The notes below the pieces were generated by a model that had not been told where the DNA came from, did no database searches, and worked only from the letters and a program-made list of their open reading frames with translations. The position numbers and the translations under genes were made by a program. This document shows, in pieces, positions 1-5,380 of a stretch of 8,758 bases of DNA. Each line of letters starts with the position of its first letter. The stretch's first letter is position 1. The DNA lies in contig JASHXK010000551.1 in assembly GCA_030043575.1 (NCBI GenBank), forward strand, positions 1-8,758. Reading direction: 5' to 3'. Source of the DNA: Terriglobales bacterium (GTDB lineage Bacteria; Acidobacteriota; Terriglobia; Terriglobales; Acidobacteriaceae).

Positions 1-1272
1 GCGCATGGCTGGCTGCTGTTTGAAGAGAGCAAGATGTCGAAGTCGCGCGGCAACATCGTGCGCAGCGAGACCATCCTCGACACGCTCGGCCAGGACGCGC
101 TGCGCTATTTCCTGCTGCGCGAGATCGTCTTCGGGCAGGATGGCGCGTTCAGCTTCGATGCGCTGGTGCAGCGCTACAACGCCGATCTGGCCAACGACCT
201 AGGGAATCTGGCGAGCCGCTCGCTCAGCATGATCGCGCGCTACTTCGAAGGCGAGGTTCCTTACGTGTCGGCGCGCTCGCACACGCCGGCGGATGAGGCG
301 ATCGTGAAGCTGGCGCAGCAGACGATCACGTATTTCCACGCGCAGTTCGAGCAGTATCAGTTTTCGCGCGCGCTGGAGACGGCGTGGACGCTGGTGGCCG
401 GCGTCAACAAGTACATCGTGGAGAACGAGCCGTGGGCGGTCGCGGAGCACGACGATCGCGACTCGCGCGCGCGGCTGGCAACAATTTTGCACACCTCGGC
501 TGAGGCGCTGCGCATTGTGACCGCGCTGGTGCACCCGGTGATTCCCGAAGCGACCGCACGCATCTGGACGCAGCTCGGTGTAGGCGCGATCAAGAAGTTC
601 GATCTGCGCGGCTTGGCCTGGGGACAGATTCAGGCTGGCACAAAGCTGGGCAAAGTTGAGCCGGTATTTCCTCGCGCCGACAAGAGCATGATCGAGAGGA
701 TGCAACAGATGGAACAGCAACGCTCCGAACCTACCCCTTCGGCAGGCTCAGGGCAGGCTCTTGCGCCAAAGGAGGGCGGAAAGAGTGGGGCAGCCGGCGA
801 GAGGCCGCGAGCCACGAGCCCAAAGCCGCGAGCGGAAGCACAGCCCGTCGCATCAGGGGCAGAGGCAGGACAACCGACGGCAAAACCCTCCCCATCGCCG
901 ACCGAAGGCGCTAAGGGTGGGGCACCCGTGCTGGAAGACAAGGCAGAGAAGATCAGCGCCGATGACTTCTTCAAAGTCGAGATGCGTGTCGGCCTGGTGA
1001 AGGTCGCGGAGAAAGTAAAAGGCGCCGACAAGCTGCTGCGTCTCGAAGTCGACATCGGAACTGAAGTTCGGCAGGTGGTAGCGGGCATCGCGAAGGCCTA
1101 TGAGCCGGAGAAACTCGTCGGACGCAAGGTGGTGATCGTCGCCAACCTGCAGCCACGCAAGCTGCGCGGACTGGAGTCGAATGGCATGATCGTCGCGGCG
1201 TCGTTGGATGATGGTCAGCCGGTGCTCGCCGCATTCCTGGAAGATGTGCCGATCGGGGCAAGGCTGAAGTGA
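1..1272 (+). CDS. metG: Methionyl-tRNA synthetase, C-terminal part (5' truncated by window edge)
   Basis: This enzyme charges tRNA-Met with methionine in the cytoplasm. The reading frame is open from base 1, so the start and the catalytic HIGH half lie outside the window; 423 residues are visible. Residues 11-15 read KMSKS, the class I synthetase loop that stabilises the adenylate transition state. Residues of about 40-230 are the helical anticodon-binding domain (for example the stretch around WTLVAGVNKYIVENEPW). Residues of about 318-423 are a Trbp111/EMAP-II-like tRNA-binding OB domain (ISADDFFKVEMRVG, then VVAGIAKAYEPEKLVGRKVV and NLQPRKLRGLESNGM), the C-terminal appendage found in many bacterial MetRS. 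Between them, residues of about 241-317 form a low-complexity Pro/Ala/Gly/Ser/Lys linker. Its DNA looks like two dispersed repeats captured in frame. The family assignment is very secure; only the 5' end is missing. Confidence 0.97.
   Translation, partial: AHGWLLFEESKMSKSRGNIVRSETILDTLGQDALRYFLLREIVFGQDGAFSFDALVQRYNADLANDLGNLASRSLSMIARYFEGEVPYVSARSHTPADEAIVKLAQQTITYFHAQFEQYQFSRALETAWTLVAGVNKYIVENEPWAVAEHDDRDSRARLATILHTSAEALRIVTALVHPVIPEATARIWTQLGVGAIKKFDLRGLAWGQIQAGTKLGKVEPVFPRADKSMIERMQQMEQQRSEPTPSAGSGQALAPKEGGKSGAAGERPRATSPKPRAEAQPVASGAEAGQPTAKPSPSPTEGAKGGAPVLEDKAEKISADDFFKVEMRVGLVKVAEKVKGADKLLRLEVDIGTEVRQVVAGIAKAYEPEKLVGRKVVIVANLQPRKLRGLESNGMIVAASLDDGQPVLAAFLEDVPIGARLK
727..796. repeat. 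Dispersed-repeat-like GC-rich tract inside the metG linker, unit A
   Basis: The tract contains CTACCCCTTCGGCAGG and CTCAGGGCAGGCTC and ends in AAGAGTGGGGCAG, so short CCCC and GGGG arms flank a GC-rich core. It translates in frame as TPSAGSGQA plus flanking residues inside an otherwise unstructured linker. It resembles the dispersed intergenic repeats of Acidobacteriota-type genomes. That resemblance is from memory and was not checked here. Confidence 0.4.
882..928. repeat. Imperfect inverted repeat inside the metG linker, unit B
   Basis: ACCCT and CGCC on the left are answered by GGCG and AGGGT on the right, followed by GGGGCACCC. This gives an imperfect hairpin-like repeat. It lies in frame in the same Pro/Ala-rich linker as unit A and encodes roughly KPSPSPTEGAKGGAPV. 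The right arm AAGGGTGGGGCACCC looks like a common dispersed repeat of Acidobacteriota-type genomes (recollection, unverified). Confidence 0.4.
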
Positions 1273-1527
1273 AACAGCCGCCAGTAGTCGGTGGTTAGTT
1301 GTCGGTTAGTACTCACGCAGGTCTCGGGTAGCGGCGACGCCTGGGGGGCCCGACTCGCCCTAACAGCGGGTCTCGTCGAAAAGAACCAAGCCATTGAAAG
1401 GGATATACTGCGGGGGCTGGGGGTGGTGGACTCTGAAAGCGCAAACCTGGCACGGCCTCACGGCTGCCTACCAGGCCTACCGCATCGTCTTTCGCAGTTG
1501 CAAAATTCCCCAGCTCCGACAATCGCA
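1273..1527 (+). other. Spacer between metG and the first channel gene
   Basis: This stretch contains no recognisable gene or RNA. It holds the short degenerate repeat after metG and a TATACT hexamer (1404-1409) that could be a -10 element, but no acceptable -35 lies 16-18 bases upstream. The channel frame stays open backwards to a GTG at 1291, but the residues encoded there are Gly/Arg/Ser-rich, unlike any channel N-terminus and absent from the sister copy. I treat the stretch as non-coding. Confidence 0.5.
1287..1311. repeat. Degenerate short tandem repeat downstream of metG
   Basis: GTCGGTGGTTAGTT is followed directly by GTCGGTTAGTA, a two-unit imperfect direct repeat starting 14 bases after the metG stop codon. 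It resembles the short GTCGGT/TTAGT tracts scattered between genes in some soil bacteria. I see no associated terminator hairpin. Confidence 0.4.
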
Positions 1528-2700
1528 ATGGCTCCCACAATTCCTTCCTTGCTCAGTGCATGTCGATCTAACCCCCCCAGCCACCATGGGAATTCGCAAC
1601 GATATTTCAAGCCTCCGATATATCTCCTCGCCATGCTTGCAGCATGCGTGGCTGGTGCCAACATCCCGTCGGGCTATGCCTATGCCTCGGATACAGGCGC
1701 ACCGGCGGCCATGACTGTGCCCCCGGCGAATCCGCTACTGACTCCACCCACTCGGGATGGAGAGAAGATCCCGGTGCAAGTCGTGTTGCAGGTGATCAAT
1801 CTATCCGACATCAATGAGGTCGCCCAGCGTTTCCGGGTGGTCGCCTATCTGCGAGCGGGATGGAAGGATCCGCGGCTGGCGTTCACCCCAAAGGCGGCAT
1901 GGGAAACATTCCGAGTTTATCGTCCTGACGAAGTGTGGACGCCGCATTTTGATTTCGCCAATGGTGTCACACCGCACTCCGCGTCCGACGTTACCCTGCG
2001 CGTTTTTCCCGATGGTACGGTCAAGTACTACGAACGCTCCAGCGCCGAGCTGTCCAACAGCTTTCATCTGCGCCGTTTTCCCTTCGATCGGCAGCGCCTG
2101 GAAATACTAATTCATCCTTCGATCAGCGAAACCGGGCTGGTGAATTTCGCCGGTGCTGGCGACGGTGGGCCGTCGATCAGCGTCGAGCAACGAGTCTATT
2201 CCTCTCTGGCAGAGTGGGCGATCGTAGGAATCGGCGCGAGCGCCGAACAAATCCCTGCCTTCGGTGCGGACACCATCAGCCAGATGCGATTCACCATCGA
2301 GATCCAACGAAAATACAGCTTCTATCTATGGAAGATATTCCTGCCGCTGCTTCTCATGGTGATATTGTCATGGACCGTCTTTTGGATCGACACCTCGGAG
2401 TTGAGCAGTCAGGTTACAATCTCGGTCACGACGATTCTCACCGTAATCGCCTTCGCATTTGCGATTTCGAACAGCCTGCCCAAAGTACCTTACCTGACCT
2501 TTATCGATGTTTTCTTCCTAGCGTGCTACGTGTTTGTCTTTATCACGGCGATCGAACTCACTCTGGTGCATCTTGCCGGCCGGAGCAAAAACGATCGGCT
2601 GGGAATGTCGATCCGACGCTTCAGCAGGATCGTTTTGCCGGTGCTCTTCGTCATCACCAACCTGCTGATGATCGCGATTTACACCGGGATAGGATCTTAA
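1528..2700 (+). CDS. Pentameric ligand-gated ion channel (Cys-loop superfamily) subunit, copy 1
   Basis: Predicted inner-membrane channel subunit of the prokaryotic GLIC/ELIC type, with the extracellular ligand domain facing the periplasm. Counting from the ATG at 1528 (390 residues): a signal peptide with h-region at about 31-44 and an AYA|SD-type cleavage site near 53; a beta-sandwich ligand-binding domain at about 54-262, with family landmarks such as LRAGWKDPRL, WTPHFDF and the cysteine-less Cys-loop region HLRRFPFDRQRL; M1 at about 265-287 (LWKIFLPLLLMVILSWTVFW); M2 at about 294-314; the M2-M3 turn LPKVPYLT at 317-324; M3 at about 325-347; a short M3-M4 loop; and M4 at about 366-385. Aligned to GLIC, M2 has Thr at 2' (297), Thr at 6' (301) and Leu at the 9' gate. 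The ligand is unknown. The start is uncertain: 1528 has no good Shine-Dalgarno sequence. Homology to copy 2 begins only near 1576, and an ATG at 1586 is out of frame. Confidence 0.9.
   Translation: MAPTIPSLLSACRSNPPSHHGNSQRYFKPPIYLLAMLAACVAGANIPSGYAYASDTGAPAAMTVPPANPLLTPPTRDGEKIPVQVVLQVINLSDINEVAQRFRVVAYLRAGWKDPRLAFTPKAAWETFRVYRPDEVWTPHFDFANGVTPHSASDVTLRVFPDGTVKYYERSSAELSNSFHLRRFPFDRQRLEILIHPSISETGLVNFAGAGDGGPSISVEQRVYSSLAEWAIVGIGASAEQIPAFGADTISQMRFTIEIQRKYSFYLWKIFLPLLLMVILSWTVFWIDTSELSSQVTISVTTILTVIAFAFAISNSLPKVPYLTFIDVFFLACYVFVFITAIELTLVHLAGRSKNDRLGMSIRRFSRIVLPVLFVITNLLMIAIYTGIGS
1576..2689 (+). repeat. Tandem duplication unit, copy 1
   Basis: From CCCAG just before the out-of-frame ATG at 1586 to the ACACCGGG codons near the channel's C-terminus, this block aligns with 2747-3853. 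Differences are a 4-base indel before that ATG and one codon in the extracellular domain. Protein identity over the block is roughly 87% by hand count. Confidence 0.88.
2691..2696 (+). promoter_or_regulatory. Possible ribosome binding site for channel copy 2
   Basis: AGGATC lies inside the last codons of copy 1. AGGA sits six bases before the GTG at 2701, which itself directly follows the TAA of copy 1. This arrangement would allow translational coupling. It is the main support for the 2701 start. Confidence 0.4.
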
Positions 2701-3864
2701 GTGTGGCGGCGTTCCTTGCTGGATGCATCTCGAGATGACACGCGCACCCAGCATGGGAATTCGCAACGATATTTCAAGCCCCTGATGTTTCTACTCGCCG
2801 TGCTTGCGGCATGCGTGGCTGGTGCCAACATCCCGTCGGGCTATGCCTATGCCTCGGATACAGGCGCACCGGCGGCCATGACTGTGCCCGCGGCGAATCC
2901 GCTACGGACTCCGCCCACTCGGGATGGAGAGAAGATTCCAGTGCAAGTCGCACTGCAGGTGATCAATCTATCCGACATCAATGAAGTCGCCCAGCGTTTC
3001 CGGGTGGTGGCGTACCTGCGTGCGGAATGGAAGGATCCGCGGCTGGCGTTCACCCCAGAGGCGGCATGGGAAACATTTCGAGTTTATCGTCCTGACGAAG
3101 TGTGGACGCCGCATTTTGATTTCGCCAACGGTGTCGTGCCGCACTCCGCGTCTGACGTTACCCTGCGCGTCTTTCCCGATGGGACAGTCAGGTACTACGA
3201 ACGCTCCAGCGCCGAGCTGTCCAACAGCTTTCATCTGCGCCGTTTTCCCTTCGATCGACAGCGCTTAGAAATACTGATTCATCCTCCGATCGGCGAAGCC
3301 GAGCTGGTGAACCTCGTCAGTACTGCCGGTGGGCCTTCGATGAGTGTCGAGCAGCGAGTCTATTCCTCTCTGGCAGAGTGGGCGATCGTAGGAATCGGGG
3401 TGAGCGCCGAACAAATCCCTACCTTCGGTGCGGACACCACCAGCCAGATGCGATTCACCATCGAGACCCAACGAAAATACAGCTTCTATCTATGGAAGAT
3501 GTTCTTGCCGTTGCTTCTGATGGTGATACTTTCATGGACTGTTTTCTGGATCGACACCTCGCAGCTACTCAGTCAGGTCAGAGTATCGGTGAGGACAATT
3601 CTTGCCGTAATCATGTTCGCTCTTGCGATCTCGAGACACCTGCCTAAAGTACCCTACCTGACCCTTATCGATGTTTTCTTCCTGGCTTGCTATGTGTTTG
3701 TCTTTATCACGGCGATCGAACTCACTATGGTGAACGTCGCCGACCGGAGCAAAAACGATCGGCTGGGAATCTCGATCCGACGCTTCAGCAGGATCGTTTT
3801 GCCGGTGCTCTTCGTCATCACCAACCTGCTGATGATCGCGGTCTACGCCGGGCCAAGACACTAA
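2701..3864 (+). CDS. Pentameric ligand-gated ion channel subunit, copy 2, with arginine-bearing M2
   Basis: Paralogue of the preceding gene: 387 residues from GTG 2701, in the same frame, beginning at the base after the copy 1 stop. Domain order is identical: signal peptide (h-region about 29-42, AYA|SD cleavage near 51), extracellular beta domain to about 260, then M1 to M4. The ligand domain, M1, M3 and M4 are nearly the same as in copy 1. M2 is not: Arg replaces Thr at 294 (2') and 298 (6'), Arg replaces Asn at 312, and Gln replaces Glu just before the helix, while Leu at 9' is kept. Two rings of charge in the narrow part of the pore are unusual and could change selectivity, block conduction in a homomer, or tune a heteromer with copy 1. 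The first 17 residues have no counterpart in copy 1, so the ATG at 2785 is an alternative start, although it leaves a very short n-region. Probably co-transcribed with copy 1. Confidence 0.9.
   Translation: MWRRSLLDASRDDTRTQHGNSQRYFKPLMFLLAVLAACVAGANIPSGYAYASDTGAPAAMTVPAANPLRTPPTRDGEKIPVQVALQVINLSDINEVAQRFRVVAYLRAEWKDPRLAFTPEAAWETFRVYRPDEVWTPHFDFANGVVPHSASDVTLRVFPDGTVRYYERSSAELSNSFHLRRFPFDRQRLEILIHPPIGEAELVNLVSTAGGPSMSVEQRVYSSLAEWAIVGIGVSAEQIPTFGADTTSQMRFTIETQRKYSFYLWKMFLPLLLMVILSWTVFWIDTSQLLSQVRVSVRTILAVIMFALAISRHLPKVPYLTLIDVFFLACYVFVFITAIELTMVNVADRSKNDRLGISIRRFSRIVLPVLFVITNLLMIAVYAGPRH
2747..3853 (+). repeat. Tandem duplication unit, copy 2
   Basis: Second member of the roughly 1.1 kb direct duplication covering 1576-2689. 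Divergence is uneven. It is about 28% over 3559-3648 (M2) by hand count (25 of 90 bases), against about 6% in the M3-M4 segment that follows. The last few codons differ completely. Confidence 0.88.
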
Positions 3865-3906
3865 GCCAAGAGGAAAGCCGTGGCAACAGGCCTGAAGCGC
3901 CGCGGT

Positions 3907-4383
3907 CTAGACCTCGTCGTCCTTGCCGCACTCCATGTCGTCGATCATGTCGATCAATACGGCGAGAGTGCGGCGGGTGCGGTCGAGATCGTCCCTTCCG
4001 ACCTTGGCCAGCAGATCGGCATCGACCTTTTCGCGCGCGGCGCGTTGGGCAGCCGCGGCAGCACGTCCGCGATCAGTGAGGGTGACGGTGAGCTTGCGGC
4101 GGTCTTCCTTGTCGATGGAGCGATCAAGGTAGCCACGCGTGACCAGCGTGTCGACGAGCTGACCCGCCGCCTGCTTGGAGAGCCGCATCTCGCGAATGAG
4201 CTGGCCGAGCGGGATGTCAGCGCGGTCGAGTGCCAGACCACCGATCACGTAAAGGCCGTTGCCGGGGATGTCATCGTATCCAGCCTCGTCGAGCGCGCGG
4301 CGCATGGCAGCACCGTAGGTTTTGCGGGCGTGACGGAGCAGAACGGGCATAGCAATGTCGTCAAGCACGTCGGTGTGATTCAT
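3907..4383 (-). CDS. MarR-family winged-helix transcriptional repressor
   Basis: Dimeric DNA-binding regulator of 158 residues from the ATG at 4383, normal length for the family. Residues of about 6-35 form the N-terminal dimerisation helix. A winged helix-turn-helix follows: LGQLIREMRLSKQAAGQLVD at about 59-78 holds the recognition helix (starting near Ser69), and DKEDRRKLTVTLTDRG at 91-106 is the classic MarR wing with its DxRxxxxxLT pattern. The C-terminal helices at about 107-150 complete the dimer interface. A TTG at 4419 would add 12 residues, but these would be encoded by the promoter and operator, so I prefer 4383. A near-ideal promoter with an embedded palindrome lies immediately upstream, implying negative autoregulation. 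No effector or target gene is evident. The channel genes converge on it from the other strand, and the VOC gene lies upstream on the same strand. Confidence 0.93.
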   Translation of the reverse strand: MNHTDVLDDIAMPVLLRHARKTYGAAMRRALDEAGYDDIPGNGLYVIGGLALDRADIPLGQLIREMRLSKQAAGQLVDTLVTRGYLDRSIDKEDRRKLTVTLTDRGRAAAAAQRAAREKVDADLLAKVGRDDLDRTRRTLAVLIDMIDDMECGKDDEV

Positions 4384-4390
4384 AGAAAAT

Positions 4391-4419
4391 AAAATACTGT
4401 CATACCAAATGACAGTCAA
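4391..4419 (-). promoter_or_regulatory. marR promoter, -35 TTGACT, 17 bp spacer, -10 TATTTT
   Basis: Reading the minus strand, TTGACT (4419-4414) is followed by exactly 17 bases and TATTTT (4396-4391). Only seven bases separate the -10 from the ATG at 4383. The predicted transcript therefore starts at or next to the initiation codon, and no Shine-Dalgarno sequence is present. The surroundings (4384-4440) are strikingly AT-rich for this window. Confidence 0.72.
4396..4416. promoter_or_regulatory. Perfect inverted repeat in the marR promoter, likely MarR operator
   Basis: ACTGTCAT, five bases, then ATGACAGT: an 8-bp perfect inverted repeat of 21 bp total, typical of MarR sites. It fills the spacer between -35 and -10 and touches both hexamers, so a bound dimer would exclude RNA polymerase. 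Confidence 0.72.
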
Positions 4420-4559
4420 GTTAATTTACAATAAATACTGCTAACTAAACGGCGCGCCCAGCCGAATTCCCGCTCCCGCCAACGCACCCTTCATGCTAGA
4501 GCACTTCGCGGTTCTTCTTTCAGCCGTTTCGAGAGCGAGATGGATGGATGGAAGCCTCT

Positions 4560-5009
4560 TCATTCCCCCGAATACACCGTCCCCTCTTCCACAAAGCACA
4601 ACGGATTCTTCCACGGATCTTCAACGTAGAACGATCGCTCGCCCCAGGGCCGTACCACGATTCCACCACCTTCCGCGTCGTGAACGTCCTCTTGCGAAAG
4701 ACAGCCCAGCCGCTTTGCGCGCTGGAACGCTGTTTCCAAATCTTTCACCGTGAAATACAAGGCCTTCGGGACCGAGTGCGGCTGGTGGCTGCGCGCAACG
4801 TCAAGCACACTCACCGTGACCGGCCCACAGTTAAAGTAGCAACGTGATCCCGCCTGCTTGTGCCCAACCACGCCCAACAACGTTGTGTAGAACGAAACGG
4901 CTTTGTCGAGGTCGTCGACCTCGACCGTTATCCGGAAGAACTGCGGCACATCCTCAGGCGCTTTGCGGTTTGACGGAGTTGCTTCGCGGCTTTTTCTTGT
5001 TTTGGACAT
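4560..5009 (-). CDS. VOC-superfamily (glyoxalase/bleomycin-resistance fold) protein
   Basis: Small cytoplasmic protein of 149 residues built from the two beta-alpha-beta-beta-beta modules of the vicinal oxygen chelate fold. Module 1 is about 23-71 (FFRITVEVDDLDKAVSFYTT). Module 2 is about 82-142 (KALYFTVKDLETAFQRAKRL, then YVEDPWKNPLCFVEEG, the usual DPxxN turn). The metal ligands of true glyoxalase I are not clearly kept: the expected His near residue 28 is Thr or Val, and the last strand has Cys or Val where Glu is usual. Metal-dependent glyoxalase activity is therefore doubtful, and binding or an unrelated VOC reaction is as likely. Residues 1-20 are a basic leader overlapping the arsR 3' end. 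The ATG at 5009 has a strong Shine-Dalgarno sequence seven bases upstream. It forms an operon with the ArsR gene and is the obvious candidate for its regulated target. Substrate unknown. Confidence 0.85.
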   Translation of the reverse strand: MSKTRKSREATPSNRKAPEDVPQFFRITVEVDDLDKAVSFYTTLLGVVGHKQAGSRCYFNCGPVTVSVLDVARSHQPHSVPKALYFTVKDLETAFQRAKRLGCLSQEDVHDAEGGGIVVRPWGERSFYVEDPWKNPLCFVEEGTVYSGE

Positions 5010-5334
5010 CGGTTTTTCCTCCGGCGCGGTGCTTTGCCACGCCTTGAAAATGCGCCAGCCAATCGCTGACCAACGCTAGTTGTTTCCGCTCCAGGCGATA
5101 GATACGCATCCGGCCTTGCCTCTCGTGCCTGAGCAAGCCCGCTTTTTCGAGAACCTGGAGATGCCGTGTCGTCGTCTGCCAGGCGTGCACAAACATCGCT
5201 GCCAGATCGCCGGCTGTCATTGCGCCCTGGTTGAAGTGAATCGTCAGCAGGATGCGCCGCCTGGCCGGATGCGCCAGCGCGTTAAATACAGCCTCATACG
5301 CATCGGCGTGCACTCTGGAAGCAGGTTTCAGCAC
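4954..5334 (-). CDS. ArsR-family winged-helix transcriptional repressor
   Basis: Small dimeric repressor, 126 residues if started at the GTG at 5334. YEAVFNALAHPARRRILL (about 13-30) is the typical ArsR opening helix. The HTH is MTAGDLAAMF plus the recognition helix AWQTTTRHLQVLEKAGLL (about 51-68), and RMRIYRLERKQLALVSDWL (75-93) covers the wing and last helix. The WQTTTRHLQVL type belongs to the SdpR/PhnF-neighbour style of ArsR proteins; the metal-binding CVC motif of ArsR/SmtB is absent, so the effector is probably not a metal. The basic tail (KNKKKPR-like) is encoded in the overlap with the next gene. Start options are GTG 5376 (in the palindromes, unlikely), GTG 5334 and GTG 5313. I chose 5334 because it follows the operator-promoter and keeps the opening helix. 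It overlaps the VOC gene by 56 bases. Confidence 0.9.
   Translation of the reverse strand: MLKPASRVHADAYEAVFNALAHPARRRILLTIHFNQGAMTAGDLAAMFVHAWQTTTRHLQVLEKAGLLRHERQGRMRIYRLERKQLALVSDWLAHFQGVAKHRAGGKTDVQNKKKPRSNSVKPQSA
5017..5022 (-). promoter_or_regulatory. Strong ribosome binding site for the VOC gene
   Basis: GGAGGA on the minus strand lies seven bases before the ATG at 5009, inside the arsR coding sequence. It decides the VOC start and predicts independent or coupled re-initiation within arsR. Confidence 0.75.
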
Positions 5335-5376
5335 CAGCAATATTAAGCCATATTGCTGAATATTATGCAATACCAC
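5335..5376 (-). promoter_or_regulatory. arsR promoter and operator region with three TATTGC half-sites
   Basis: This AT-rich segment just upstream of arsR contains CAGCAATAT (5335-5343), six bases, then ATATTGCTG (5350-5358), a perfect 9-bp inverted repeat. A further inverted GCAATA lies at 5367-5372. On the minus strand TTGCAT (5370-5365), 17 bases and CTTAAT (5347-5342) form a passable promoter inside these repeats. A CATAAT at 5367-5362 is an alternative -10 without a -35. ArsR repressors bind such imperfectly spaced repeats over their own promoter. Confidence 0.6.
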
Positions 5377-5380
5377 TTTT

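Noticed and set aside
1291..1527. Upstream extension of channel copy 1 to a GTG at 1291.
   Set aside because: The added 79 residues look like translated spacer, contain the short GTCGGT/TTAGT repeat, and have no counterpart in copy 2.
1273..1527. Possible tRNA or small RNA in the GC-rich spacer after metG.
   Set aside because: No T-arm consensus, cloverleaf or convincing promoter-terminator pair could be found.
1581..1596. CCACCATGG followed by GAATTC, looking like a Kozak sequence with NcoI and EcoRI cloning sites.
   Set aside because: The neighbouring copy has nearly the same bases (ATGGGAATTC at 2753) in native-looking context and no vector sequence adjoins, so this is coincidence.
3904..3913. 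Perfect palindrome GGTCTAGACC at the marR stop codon.
   Set aside because: It is short, isolated, lacks a T-tract and is not enough to call a terminator or operator between the convergent genes.
4384..4419. Start of marR at TTG 4419, giving 12 more residues.
   Set aside because: The codons would overlap the promoter hexamers and operator, and no ribosome binding site precedes it; the ATG at 4383 matches the family's N-terminus.
4441..4494. A 17-codon minus-strand reading frame between the VOC gene and marR.
   Set aside because: It has no Shine-Dalgarno sequence, no recognisable motif and is of a length expected by chance.
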